Shown here: positions 33,557 to 41,385 of the stretch, piece by piece
How positions within the stretch are numbered: the stretch's first letter is position 1
Layout of the letters: the number at the start of each line of letters is the position of its first letter
IMG/VR virus record: IMGVR_UViG_3300036766_001458
Span: 1 to 43,214 of that record
Direction: 5' to 3' (one strand)
Source of the DNA: a virus
DNA: 43,214 nucleotides
Notes under the pieces: model-generated
Seen by the model: the letters and a program-made list of their open reading frames with translations, nothing else
Told to the model about the DNA's origin: nothing
The model's database searches: none
Translations under genes and position numbers: made by a program

Positions 33557-33757
33557 TTACATCTCTGTAGTTGTCATATATCCGTAATTATATGAACTTC
33601 GATCTTTTGGACTAATATACTCTTTTCTTGCTCCTAAATAGTTACTAAACAACTCACTTAATACAGAATCTTCATACTCACCACTTTCTATTTTGTTTAA
33701 CAACTCTAATAGCTGTAAGCGGTGCTTTTTTTGTTGTTGATTAGCAGCTTCGGGCAT
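33557..33757 (-). CDS. Small phage protein of unknown function
   Basis: A 66-residue protein, Gln/Lys-rich at the start (NQQQKKHRLQLLELLNKIES), then Tyr-rich toward the end (YISPKDRSSYNYGYMTT). It follows the pattern of short coupled genes in this region. No function is visible. Confidence 0.58.
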   Translation of the reverse strand: MPEAANQQQKKHRLQLLELLNKIESGEYEDSVLSELFSNYLGARKEYISPKDRSSYNYGYMTTTEM

Positions 33758-33779
33758 TATTCAAATACAAAAATATTGG

Positions 33780-34085
33780 TTAGTCATCAGAGCGCTTAAA
33801 CATCGGGCTGCCAATATTGCCGTCTTTTGTATTATTTAAGCTCTGTTTTGCCTCTTTTAATTTTATATTTATGAAATCTGATACAATGCCAATTATATAA
33901 TCAGAAATTATATCCGCATGATATTCCGGAATTTTTGCGTGCTTAACCAGTTTTTTATTAATAGCCTGCGATAATATAAAAGTTTCTTCTTTAGTCAATG
34001 AAATATCAGCAATAACAGTCTTAGACTCATCTCTACTAGATAACATTTTTTGTATTCGTATATACGCATCTTCTGTATCAGTCAT
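33780..34085 (-). CDS. Small phage protein of unknown function
   Basis: A 101-residue helical protein. KEETFILSQAINKKLVKHAK and ADIISDYIIGIVSDFINIKL form two amphipathic helices. Its last residues, PMFKRSDD, resemble the start of the IF-3 protein (VKRSDDN), possibly by chance. The family is unknown. Confidence 0.62.
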   Translation of the reverse strand: MTDTEDAYIRIQKMLSSRDESKTVIADISLTKEETFILSQAINKKLVKHAKIPEYHADIISDYIIGIVSDFINIKLKEAKQSLNNTKDGNIGSPMFKRSDD

Positions 34086-34109
34086 GTTTTAATGCTAAAC
34101 AATGCCCAA

Positions 34110-34490
34110 TCACTCAACCTCAAAATCAAGCTCTAAATAATATCCTGACGGTTTTAGCGCCCATATTTTGCTAGTATCTGTAATAATTTCACACAATACA
34201 TCTTTGAATTTTGGGCAAGTTTCATTTAGCCAATTAGTAATATAATCATGATCGCAGCCATCTTCATACATTAACCAAACCATTCTAGCTAAATGTTTTG
34301 GAGGCATAGTTAAATTAATCTTAAAAACACCATCGCTGCCGCCGGTAACACTTTTAACTTTAATTTCAGGCTCAAGTACGTTTTTTATATTACTTACCAA
34401 GTCATCATAACTAGGCATTTCCCCTATAAAACTTTTTAATCCGCTTTTAAGTTCTTCAGCAATTTGGCTTATTAACTCTTCAGTTTTCAT
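34110..34490 (-). CDS. Phage protein of unknown function
   Basis: A 126-residue protein with a helical N-terminus (EELISQIAEELKSGLKSFIG) and a mixed C-terminal half with VFKINLTMPPKHLARMVW and GYYLELDFEVE. Its start overlaps the 152-residue gene by four bases. Not recognised. Confidence 0.63.
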   Translation of the reverse strand: MKTEELISQIAEELKSGLKSFIGEMPSYDDLVSNIKNVLEPEIKVKSVTGGSDGVFKINLTMPPKHLARMVWLMYEDGCDHDYITNWLNETCPKFKDVLCEIITDTSKIWALKPSGYYLELDFEVE

Positions 34491-34945
34491 GTGTTTCTTC
34501 CTCTTATTACCCTTAACTTGGTAGGCGTTTCATTTGCATGATTAGTTTCTGGCATACCCTTTACTGGTATTTTTATTTCAGGTAATGGCTCATCTTTAAT
34601 ATCTGCATCGACATTAACCAAAATTAACTTAATATAAACTCCGCAGCTTTTATGCGCTATAATAAACTTCTCAAATAAATGAAATTGTTTTTCTACCCAA
34701 AGCCTTTTAATTTTCTGATCATAACGCTCCTGCATATTAAATATGAAGTGCCTAATAGCATTCTGATCAAATAATGGTCTATCAAAAAGCCTTATACTTT
34801 CAAAATAAACCATTATATCATCGTAATATACAAGTGACTCATCGATTTTAAGGATACGATTTTCTACACCTCTGCAACTGATGAACGAATCATCACACCG
34901 TCCAAAACAGCCCATTACGAGATATAAATTTTCGGAACCCGACAT
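34487..34945 (-). CDS. Phage protein of unknown function
   Basis: A 152-residue protein with an early Cys pair (MGCFGRCDDSFISCRG), aromatic-rich helices (YDDIMVYFESIRLFDRP) and a Pro-rich basic tail (KLRVIRGRNT). It overlaps the downstream gene by four bases. No function is assigned. Confidence 0.63.
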   Translation of the reverse strand: MSGSENLYLVMGCFGRCDDSFISCRGVENRILKIDESLVYYDDIMVYFESIRLFDRPLFDQNAIRHFIFNMQERYDQKIKRLWVEKQFHLFEKFIIAHKSCGVYIKLILVNVDADIKDEPLPEIKIPVKGMPETNHANETPTKLRVIRGRNT

Positions 34946-34951
34946 TCATTC

Positions 34952-35233
34952 TTATCTTGCTGCAAATGTTGCGCTAATAACTATATAATCTTTTTCTGGA
35001 GCAAATTCTAATCTTTCTCCACTTGGAAGTTTAATATTTTGAATTGCCTCTTCTATCAATGGAAGAGACGCGGAAGTTTTTAATCTCAAATAAACTAAAT
35101 CATCTACAACAACAAGTCTTTGAGACTGACTTTCTATAGTTACTCCGCCTAATGCATAAAGATTAATTGGCAAACCTTTTATCTTGTTCCAAATCTCATC
35201 TGACTTGGTTAGTTTTTCTTTCTTTTCAGCCAT
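34952..35233 (-). CDS. Small phage protein of unknown function
   Basis: A 93-residue protein with a Lys/Glu-rich start and alternating beta-like strands (LVVVDDLVYLRLK, ERLEFAPEKDYIVISATF). It resembles short uncharacterised proteins seen in other phages. It lies between the thioredoxin and the 152-residue gene. Confidence 0.65.
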   Translation of the reverse strand: MAEKKEKLTKSDEIWNKIKGLPINLYALGGVTIESQSQRLVVVDDLVYLRLKTSASLPLIEEAIQNIKLPSGERLEFAPEKDYIVISATFAAR

Positions 35234-35247
35234 ATCTTTTCTCCAAA

Positions 35248-35541
35248 TTAAGCCGCGTGTTGTGTGTTTATAAAATCGCGAAAAGCTTTTCTTAATGGCT
35301 CTATTAAAACAGCTCCGGTGATACGATTTACTTCCTGACCACTCAGTACTAATATAACAGTTGGTACGGACATTATCTTATATTTTTTACATAACTCAGG
35401 CTCATCATCAACATTTACTGAATGAATATGCACATTTGGGAATTCTTCCGCCATTTTTTTTATTGACGGTTCCATTAATTTGCACGGCGAGCACCAATCC
35501 GCGCCAAATTTCAACGCACAATATCCTTTAGAAATATCCAT
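35248..35541 (-). CDS. Thioredoxin
   Basis: I choose ATG 35541 (MDISKG), with GGAG five bases upstream, giving a 97-residue thioredoxin. A longer frame from 35604 would run into the upstream gene. The redox motif is WCSPC (residues 16-20), a Ser variant of the usual WCGPC. The cis-proline segment is MSVPTVIL, followed by VNRITGAV. It probably reduces disulfides, such as those in a ribonucleotide reductase elsewhere in the genome. The adjoining ribbon-helix-helix gene ends 11 bases before it. Confidence 0.93.
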   Translation of the reverse strand: MDISKGYCALKFGADWCSPCKLMEPSIKKMAEEFPNVHIHSVNVDDEPELCKKYKIMSVPTVILVLSGQEVNRITGAVLIEPLRKAFRDFINTQHAA

Positions 35542-35552
35542 TGCCTCTCCGT

Positions 35553-35921
35553 TTAGCTTGATGTGTTGTTGTACGAAATGCCGTTTATAGTCGGGACCGA
35601 ACAATTAGTAACTGTTAAGTCCTTTATCCCCATAACAGATTCCTCGCCAATTGCTATTGAACCGGTGGTAGCGGAACACCACGTTATGCCGGGCCATGGC
35701 TGAATCTGAGGCGCAACATATGGGTTTAGCGGAACCGGGACTGGATAAGGAATAAACTGTAAAGGCTGAGGCTGAGTTTTACACAATTCGTCTCGTAATT
35801 TACTTATAGCCAATTTTAAAATTTCACTATCATTCATGCCCGTTCTAGTTTTAAGCTCTTCTATATATTCTTGCTCAAGTTTGCTCAGATTAAGTGATAT
35901 TTTTTTACGTGCTTTTTTCAT
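35553..35921 (-). CDS. Ribbon-helix-helix-like protein with a Pro-rich linker
   Basis: The likely start is ATG 35921 (MKKARKKISLNL), with GAGG six bases upstream. Residues 1-45 (SLNLSKLEQEYIEELKTR, GMNDSEILKLAISKLRDEL) read as a ribbon-helix-helix DNA-binding domain. A Pro-rich linker (QPQPLQFIPYPVPVPLNPY) follows, then a Ser/Thr/Asn-rich C-terminal part. It may be a transcription repressor or a structural protein with a DNA-binding end. The stop lies 11 bases before thioredoxin. Confidence 0.68.
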   Translation of the reverse strand: MKKARKKISLNLSKLEQEYIEELKTRTGMNDSEILKLAISKLRDELCKTQPQPLQFIPYPVPVPLNPYVAPQIQPWPGITWCSATTGSIAIGEESVMGIKDLTVTNCSVPTINGISYNNTSS

Positions 35922-36117
35922 TTTGTGCCTCAAGCGTCTTAGAAACTAGTTCCATTAATTCTTTTTGGACTTCATTGATAGAAGATATTAATTCTTCGTC
36001 AGTTACTATATTCTTTTTAATTAATAGACGCTCCAAAGAAGTTAGTCGAATTGTTAAGTCCATCACAATTTCGCCTTGTTTTTGCAAATATTCGTCTCTA
36101 TTATTTTCGTTTTCCAT
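35905..36117 (-). CDS. Small coiled-coil protein
   Basis: A 70-residue acidic helical protein with clear heptads (LTIRLTSLERLLIKKNI, ELISSINEVQKELMELVSK). It follows the deformylase gene by three bases and overlaps the ribbon-helix-helix gene by 17. Its partner is unknown. Confidence 0.6.
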   Translation of the reverse strand: MENENNRDEYLQKQGEIVMDLTIRLTSLERLLIKKNIVTDEELISSINEVQKELMELVSKTLEAQNEKST

Positions 36118-36120
36118 TAT

Positions 36121-36636
36121 TTATTCCTTTCCGCAACACTTTTTATATTTTTTCCCGCTTTTACAGGAACACAAATCATTAGGTCTTAATTTATTTTGCT
36201 TTGTTTTAATGGCAACATCTGGCAACAAAATCCCATTAAGATGATCAATTTCATGCTGGATCGCCACGGCAAATAAACCAGTGGCAATAAATCTATTAGG
36301 TTCTACATCATTACCTTCAACATATATCTCATTATAACGAAGTGTTTTTTCAAACATTCCAGGAAAGCTTAAACACCCTTCGTTTTCAAACACATACTGA
36401 TCATACTTTGCCACTATCTTACAATTAACTAAATCAATTTTCAAATGATCGCTTATTCTTATTATGGCTATATTTTTGTGTATTCCGCATTGTGGTGCCG
36501 CCAATCCGATTCCAGGACGCCCTAAACTAGTTTCATGTAATAATTCATTATCAAGCTGTTCTATAATAGAGACAACTTCTCCAGGTAACGCATCCACGCA
36601 TTTAACACGCAGAGATTTTTCGTCTGTAATAATCAC
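36121..36636 (-). CDS. def: Peptide deformylase with C-terminal SEC-C zinc motif
   Basis: A 171-residue metalloenzyme that removes the formyl group from new N-termini. All three motifs are present: GIGLAAPQ (42-49), EGCLS (86-90, metal ligand Cys88) and HEIDH (128-132, ligands His128 and His132, catalytic Glu129). Residues 151-171 add RPNDLCSCKSGKKYKKCC, a SEC-C zinc motif (Cys156, Cys158, Cys167, Cys168) of the kind SecA uses to bind ribosomes and SecB. This tail could hold the enzyme at the tunnel exit. The start overlaps the IF-3 stop by four bases. Confidence 0.95.
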   Translation of the reverse strand: MIITDEKSLRVKCVDALPGEVVSIIEQLDNELLHETSLGRPGIGLAAPQCGIHKNIAIIRISDHLKIDLVNCKIVAKYDQYVFENEGCLSFPGMFEKTLRYNEIYVEGNDVEPNRFIATGLFAVAIQHEIDHLNGILLPDVAIKTKQNKLRPNDLCSCKSGKKYKKCCGKE

Positions 36637-37202
36637 GCCGATTTTGCTTTATCAGAAGAAGATGATCTTTTCTCAATTATTACAATTAAATCTTTTCCGT
36701 TTAATGATGCAGGGGAAACTATTTGTGCCTCAGGAATTAAGCTGAGAAATATTTGCAATGTATTATCCGCAACTTCTTTATGCGATAACTCTCGGCCATG
36801 GAAAACTATACTTATTTTTACTTTATTGCCTTCCTCTAAAAACCCCTGCGCTTGACGTGCTTTGGTTCTTAAATCATTTTCCGCAGTTGATGGGCGGAAT
36901 TTTATCTCTTTTATTTCGATGGCACTCTCACGTTGTTTCTTCTTAGAGAGTTTGTCTTTTTTAGCCTGCTCATATTTGAATTTACTATAATCTAATATTT
37001 TGGCCGTTGGAACTTGTCCTGGCTGAGCTGATATTTGAACAAGATCAAGACCTTTTGATTCTGCTAGCCTTAATGCGTCTTGTAGAGAAATGATGCCATG
37101 ATTAACTTCATCGTCAATACATAATACTTTTGGCGCTCTAATTTGGTGATTTAAAAAATATTTGCTCGAATTATCATCTGAGCGCTTTACGAATGGCTTC
37201 AT
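36633..37202 (-). CDS. infC: Translation initiation factor IF-3
   Basis: This 189-residue protein is full length for bacterial IF-3 (~180). The N-domain has ESKGLDLVQISAQPGQVPTA and AKILDYSKFKYEQ. The linker is Lys-rich. The C-domain shows IEIKEIKFRPSTAENDLRTK, GFLEEGNKVKISIVFHGREL and a Ser-rich end. IF-3 binds the 30S subunit, checks the start codon and keeps subunits apart. A phage copy could favour phage messages or free 30S during infection. It starts with ATG, unlike the AUU of E. coli infC, so the usual autoregulation through the start codon is absent. Confidence 0.96.
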   Translation of the reverse strand: MKPFVKRSDDNSSKYFLNHQIRAPKVLCIDDEVNHGIISLQDALRLAESKGLDLVQISAQPGQVPTAKILDYSKFKYEQAKKDKLSKKKQRESAIEIKEIKFRPSTAENDLRTKARQAQGFLEEGNKVKISIVFHGRELSHKEVADNTLQIFLSLIPEAQIVSPASLNGKDLIVIIEKRSSSSDKAKSA

Positions 37203-37366
37203 TTATTTTTGATCGTCCTTGGTTTAGATCTTACTTCCGACACATTAATCCCTGCACGCTTCCAATCTGACCAAGCGTCTACAATAGCTGCGTTTTGCTC
37301 TGCTTCTTCCCAAAATTTTTTACTTTCTGGAGTAAATATATTTCGTATAATTTTAGTAGAATTCAA
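37199..37366 (-). CDS. Small Trp-containing protein (TTG start)
   Basis: A frame from TTG 37366, directly after an in-frame TAA, encodes 55 residues, including PESKKFWEEAEQNAAIVDAW and SDWKRAGINVSEV. It ends in an ATGA overlap with IF-3, as other coupled genes here do. The protein-like composition and coupling support it. The start codon is uncertain because only a weak GGGA lies upstream. Confidence 0.55.
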   Translation of the reverse strand: MNSTKIIRNIFTPESKKFWEEAEQNAAIVDAWSDWKRAGINVSEVRSKPRTIKNK

Positions 37367-37514
37367 TTATTGTTATCCCGCGTTCTTCTTGCGAATCTGT
37401 TTTCTCTTTCTTCTCTTGAGGCATCATCGGAATATCTTCTTCTATATACAGATATTCTTGAATGAAATTATCTTTCTTTTTTTTCTTCCCGCCGATCAAT
37501 GGAACTGAACGCAT
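37353..37514 (-). CDS. Small basic protein of unknown function
   Basis: ATG 37514 has GGAGG five bases upstream, one of the best ribosome-binding sites here. It encodes 53 residues: a Lys run (IGGKKKKKDNF), then an acidic stretch with tyrosines (QEYLYIEEDIPMMPQ), then charged residues. It overlaps the next small gene by 14 bases. It fills the gap before the membrane-anchored protein. No family is recognised. Confidence 0.65.
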   Translation of the reverse strand: MRSVPLIGGKKKKKDNFIQEYLYIEEDIPMMPQEKKEKTDSQEERGITIIEFY

Positions 37515-37551
37515 CTAGCCTCCATGTTTGCAGAACTACATATATGTCAGA

Positions 37552-38562
37552 TTATAACCCAACTCTTATTCCCCCAAGCACTAAAATATTTCCACCAGCA
37601 TCAATTCCAACGGTAGGCCCAACAAACAAATTACTAGTAAACGGTATATACTGCCCAATATTAAAATTAGCAGGAGATATCACTAAATTAATTCCTTTGT
37701 GTTCTGCTTCGTATCCAAGCCCAACCCCAAGAAATGTCCACACCGGTAATAGCTTTGTTTTCCCATAAGAAAAAATGGCAAGCTGTAAATTTGGCACGGC
37801 AGCAAAACTAATAGGAGGATTTGCATACAAACCGAAATCAGCGCCAAGATACAGACGGGGACTAAACGAAAAACTTTCACTTGGATAAACTTCTGCAAAT
37901 TCATTGTGGTCTATAGGTATTGTATACGTTTTACCATCAGACTTAATCGACAACTGATTATGCACAAAATGACGACCATCAGCATTTACGCTTAATACTG
38001 TTGTCGCCGAATATTCTCTTGGCAAAACAACCAAATCCCAGGGTTTTTCACGAGAGGCCGAGAAGCTAACCATCCCCCACGGAATTGGTTTGGCATTAGT
38101 TACAGGCTCGTCTAATTTAAGCTCTTGTGTATTATGTAGATATCCAAATGTATCGGGACAAGTTACAGTAGAACCATCTGAGCACTTAACTTTTTCATCA
38201 GGTATCGGTTGTTTATTAGGAACTACGGTTGTTGACTGTATATTGGTTACATTTTCGCCGGGAGTTTTAGCAACCACAACCGCGATTCCGTCAATGGTTG
38301 CTCCTAATTTTTTTAAATCTTCTCTAATTGGGCCTAAATCAATAGCATTTTGTTTTGCAAATGTATCTAAATCTTTCTTGCTAACATATTCACCCTGAGC
38401 CCGTGCGATATTATCTTGCAGTTGTTTCATTTGCACAACTGACTGTTCCATAAACTGTTGACGCTGAATCATGTCATGCTGGTACTTTAACATGAACCCC
38501 ATAGCGGCAAGTACAACTATTACCGCTACAATTATTGCCGCCTTCCATTGGGTTGGGATCAT
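37552..38562 (-). CDS. Membrane-anchored protein with coiled coil and beta-rich C-terminus
   Basis: A 336-residue protein with one N-terminal transmembrane helix (~8-25, AAIIVAVIVVLAAMGFM) and a coiled coil (~28-90, MIQRQQFMEQSVVQMKQLQ). A linker with a Cys pair (KCSDGSTVTCPD) follows, then a C-terminal half of alternating strands (RLYLGADFGLYA, WTFLGVGLGYEA, LFVGPTVGIDAGGNILVLGG). The layout places the bulk outside the cytoplasm. The strand pattern resembles outer-membrane or phage surface proteins. It could be a spanin-like or envelope protein. Neither role is shown by a motif. Confidence 0.75.
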   Translation of the reverse strand: MIPTQWKAAIIVAVIVVLAAMGFMLKYQHDMIQRQQFMEQSVVQMKQLQDNIARAQGEYVSKKDLDTFAKQNAIDLGPIREDLKKLGATIDGIAVVVAKTPGENVTNIQSTTVVPNKQPIPDEKVKCSDGSTVTCPDTFGYLHNTQELKLDEPVTNAKPIPWGMVSFSASREKPWDLVVLPREYSATTVLSVNADGRHFVHNQLSIKSDGKTYTIPIDHNEFAEVYPSESFSFSPRLYLGADFGLYANPPISFAAVPNLQLAIFSYGKTKLLPVWTFLGVGLGYEAEHKGINLVISPANFNIGQYIPFTSNLFVGPTVGIDAGGNILVLGGIRVGL

Positions 38563-38563
38563 T

Positions 38564-38878
38564 TTAACTCGCCAAAAGTTCGTTGTGAATATCTCTGTCT
38601 ATAGTATATATCAGACTTTTAGCTGCTGATAAAACTTCATAATATTGTTCCATATTATTTTTAAGTATAAATGTAATATGTCCGTAATCTTGTCTTATTT
38701 CTTTTATAGAATCAATATTATTCTGTAGCTTGAATAACATCATATCTATCGGATAAATCCACGCCAAAGGAATATTATAGAACTTTATACTTGGCCAATT
38801 AGATCTAAGTATATTAGTCTCGTCTTCATCAAAATCATGACGATAATCGAATGTATTTTTAAATTGGTATAAATTCAT
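38564..38878 (-). CDS. Small phage protein of unknown function
   Basis: A 104-residue acidic protein with many Asp/Tyr/Ile residues (YRHDFDEDETNILRSNWPS, YGHITFILKNNMEQYYEVL). It overlaps the RNA ligase gene by four bases. Nothing points to a function. Confidence 0.64.
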   Translation of the reverse strand: MNLYQFKNTFDYRHDFDEDETNILRSNWPSIKFYNIPLAWIYPIDMMLFKLQNNIDSIKEIRQDYGHITFILKNNMEQYYEVLSAAKSLIYTIDRDIHNELLAS

Positions 38879-39966
38879 TTTTGTAAATTATATTCTTCTC
38901 CGATCATTTTGATTATAAGCCTGGAGTCAAGCCTTGGTTCATAACGCTCTTTTACTGTGCGCAATACGAACCCCTCTCTAATGTGTTTTCCGCCCAATGT
39001 AGTCATACCATTAGCGTACGGATACATTGTTTCTTTACCCATCCATTTCCCTCGATATAATTCTGGAACAGCATCTAGACCCAAATCTTTTATCATTTCT
39101 AAAAACGGATCATAATCTAAGTATCTTTTTTTAGATGCATCATAAATATCAAAGAATCTAATTTTTGAATTCATTGCGCCGTTTATAATTTCGCAGTCAT
39201 ATCTGAAGCCTTTTACATTTCCATAAAGCTCAGAAAAGAATACCATCATTGGGTATTTAGATAGTTTCTTTTCTAATTCATAACGAATAGCAACATCCCA
39301 CCAAGGATCATCACTATCCATTTTTTTATAATAATTTCTTGATTTAACCCAAAGCTTTTCTCCATCGAAGCAAAAAGAAGCATTGCTGCCATGAATTTTC
39401 TCACTTAATACAATTTCTTCGTCTTCATTTAAACAACTTATATACTTGCGAAGTCCTTCAATATCATAATACGGAATTGACCAACCTTGAGGCGGACTAG
39501 CTTGATTTGCGCCTCTTGCTTTCTTAGCATTAGGTATGTTATCTTCTTCAACCTCTTCCCACTTCTCTAAACCAATCACATCAACAATTGAATCCCCAAC
39601 CTTTAATCCTTCGGGCGCTTTAATTAACATGCCCTGGCTGTACACATTGCGGATTTTTTTTGCCTTGATTATCCTATATTTCTCCGGTACGTTACCCACA
39701 GTATATTTATTTCCAATTTGTCTTTGTTTTATTTCCCCGTCTTCTTCATACTTCTCATATGATTTGGGGCATAAGAAATAAAAATCCTCAGTACTAGGGC
39801 AAACTGAATCTATTGGAATATAACCAACTATCTCCCCAACTGTATATTGGCCAAGCTTAGTAATAACCGGATAATCTCCTAACACTGTTGCCACCTCTAA
39901 AGCATCAGCATTTGGATGTTTTTCCAACTTTTCTATTGTTACTATTTCTGGTTTCCAGTCCGACAT
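38875..39966 (-). CDS. RNA ligase of the DraRnl (Deinococcus Rnl5) type
   Basis: A 363-residue ATP-dependent ligase. An N-terminal OB-like domain (~1-135) precedes the nucleotidyltransferase core, an order typical of DraRnl rather than T4 Rnl1/Rnl2. The nucleophile is Lys190 in LSEKIHGSN (KxxG). Other motifs are VFFSELYGN, KIRFFDIYD, IREGFVLR and the C-terminal LIIKMIGEEY. DraRnl seals nicks that have an RNA 3'-OH end. In a phage it may repair cut RNAs from host defence. It overlaps the 162-residue gene upstream. Confidence 0.88.
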   Translation of the reverse strand: MSDWKPEIVTIEKLEKHPNADALEVATVLGDYPVITKLGQYTVGEIVGYIPIDSVCPSTEDFYFLCPKSYEKYEEDGEIKQRQIGNKYTVGNVPEKYRIIKAKKIRNVYSQGMLIKAPEGLKVGDSIVDVIGLEKWEEVEEDNIPNAKKARGANQASPPQGWSIPYYDIEGLRKYISCLNEDEEIVLSEKIHGSNASFCFDGEKLWVKSRNYYKKMDSDDPWWDVAIRYELEKKLSKYPMMVFFSELYGNVKGFRYDCEIINGAMNSKIRFFDIYDASKKRYLDYDPFLEMIKDLGLDAVPELYRGKWMGKETMYPYANGMTTLGGKHIREGFVLRTVKERYEPRLDSRLIIKMIGEEYNLQK

Positions 39967-40430
39967 CGAAATTTCTTCATTTTCTTTTCAAAAATATCAA
40001 AGCCCATTACCAGTTTCCACATATCTCCCATAGCACAACACTCTTCAATAAAATTGCCACCACCAATAGCTATTATCTCTTTTTCTTCTTCGGTCAAATT
40101 TTTTCTAGGAATAATAAATTTTTTACCAGTATTAGTTTCTACCTCTATATTATCATTAATTATATCGGCATGAAAAAATCTGTCATTATATTTAAATTTA
40201 TACGAATAATCATGGGCTGCATCAAAAAAAGAAGTTAACGTTTGATATGTTCCGTCTTGTCCGGGCCCTTCTGATATCCAGGCGCCCAGATCAGTTGCGT
40301 GCAAATTAAAACTAGTGCCATCATCAATTACAAATCTACAAATAGCTTCTAACATAAAAGGAGCCTCAATAGCAATTATTGTTTTGCCAATTAGACGCTC
40401 TTTTAAATTTTGTACAATATCGTCGCTCAT
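39942..40430 (-). CDS. Phage protein of unknown function
   Basis: About 162 residues from ATG 40430 (MSDDIVQNLKERL); a GTG nine bases upstream is the alternative start. It has a beta-rich N-terminal half (KTIIAIEAPFMLEAICRFVI), an aromatic centre and a basic C-terminus (KKMKKFRCRTGNQK). It overlaps the RNA ligase start by 25 bases. No family is recognised. Confidence 0.65.
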   Translation of the reverse strand: MSDDIVQNLKERLIGKTIIAIEAPFMLEAICRFVIDDGTSFNLHATDLGAWISEGPGQDGTYQTLTSFFDAAHDYSYKFKYNDRFFHADIINDNIEVETNTGKKFIIPRKNLTEEEKEIIAIGGGNFIEECCAMGDMWKLVMGFDIFEKKMKKFRCRTGNQK

Positions 40431-40472
40431 GCCGGACACCCTGATATATCCCCAAGTATAATTTCTTTTATT

Positions 40473-40820
40473 CTACTTATTAGTTTTCGAATTTTCTTTT
40501 TCATTATTTATACCGGTTATTAATCCTATATATTGGTATTTTTGTATTGCCGCTGAAATTTGATCGTAGCACATTCTTAGGTTTAGCACATCCTGATAAG
40601 CCGCGGACCACCCATAATCACCTTTATTCGCAACCTGAGCCTCAGATGTTCCGCCCAAAGCAGCAACTCCACAGCCGGCTAATTGCGTTTGAAGCTGCTC
40701 TATTTGTCGCTTTAAATCTTCTGTATAACTGTCTTTTATTACTTTATCTATTTCTTTTAGCACATCCGCATCTGTTTGTTCCATAATTTCTTTTGTCGCC
40801 TGTTTGTAAATATTTTTCAT
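40473..40820 (-). CDS. Small helical phage protein of unknown function
   Basis: A 115-residue protein with a charged N-terminal helix and coiled coil (LKRQIEQLQTQLAGCGVAA), a Gly-containing turn, then a second helix (YQDVLNLRMCYDQISAAIQK). It lies just downstream of dUTPase. The function is unknown. Confidence 0.66.
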   Translation of the reverse strand: MKNIYKQATKEIMEQTDADVLKEIDKVIKDSYTEDLKRQIEQLQTQLAGCGVAALGGTSEAQVANKGDYGWSAAYQDVLNLRMCYDQISAAIQKYQYIGLITGINNEKENSKTNK

Positions 40821-40834
40821 TTGCTTTATTTACT

Positions 40835-41356
40835 TTATTTTTGGCCTGATGAACCGAATCCGCCACGCTCACCACGCTCTTTAAACGCCTTATCAATCTC
40901 TTCGTTTGATATTGAAGAAACAATCATCTCTTGTCTACGTACCGGAATTAATTGCCCAATACGATCTCCAAATTCAATTCTGTTATTCTTCTCCTCCCAA
41001 GGCTCAACTAGCAAATGACTTGGATGCTGCATTTGACAACAAAAAGAGACAATTCCACTGTATGTTTCATCAATCGTTCCGTATAGTGCGTGTAAATGTT
41101 TTTTAATAAACGTAGAACTTCTAGGAACTAATTTAAGCCAATATCCTGTAGGCGCTAATACACGAAAGCCAAGACTAATCATATGATAACTGTCTCGATA
41201 TAATATTGCTCCGTCTTTCTCAGCACATCTGACATCCCAACCTGTATCTGTAGGATTTGCTTTAGTTGGCAAAAACTCAGGGCGGTCTATTAAATCGTGA
41301 CGCAATGCAAATTTGAATTCCGGCGTTTTCGCATCATATAAGTGTACTGTTTCCAT
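40835..41356 (-). CDS. dut: dUTPase
   Basis: A 173-residue trimeric-type dUTP pyrophosphatase, which keeps uracil out of phage DNA and supplies dUMP. All five motifs are visible: TDTGWDVRC, PRSSTF, GTIDETYSGIV, GDRIGQLI and the C-terminal RGGFGSSGQ. There is an insertion between motifs 3 and 4 (CCQMQHPSHLLVEPWEE), which makes it longer than the usual ~150. It sits in the nucleotide and HNH part of the region. Confidence 0.94.
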   Translation of the reverse strand: METVHLYDAKTPEFKFALRHDLIDRPEFLPTKANPTDTGWDVRCAEKDGAILYRDSYHMISLGFRVLAPTGYWLKLVPRSSTFIKKHLHALYGTIDETYSGIVSFCCQMQHPSHLLVEPWEEKNNRIEFGDRIGQLIPVRRQEMIVSSISNEEIDKAFKERGERGGFGSSGQK

Positions 41357-41385
41357 AGTATGATTTGTAGACCGGTTGATGCGTC

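Noticed and set aside
35542-35604. Longer thioredoxin starting at 35604
   Set aside because: It would overlap the preceding gene by ~50 bases, while ATG 35541 has a good ribosome-binding site and gives a normal thioredoxin length.
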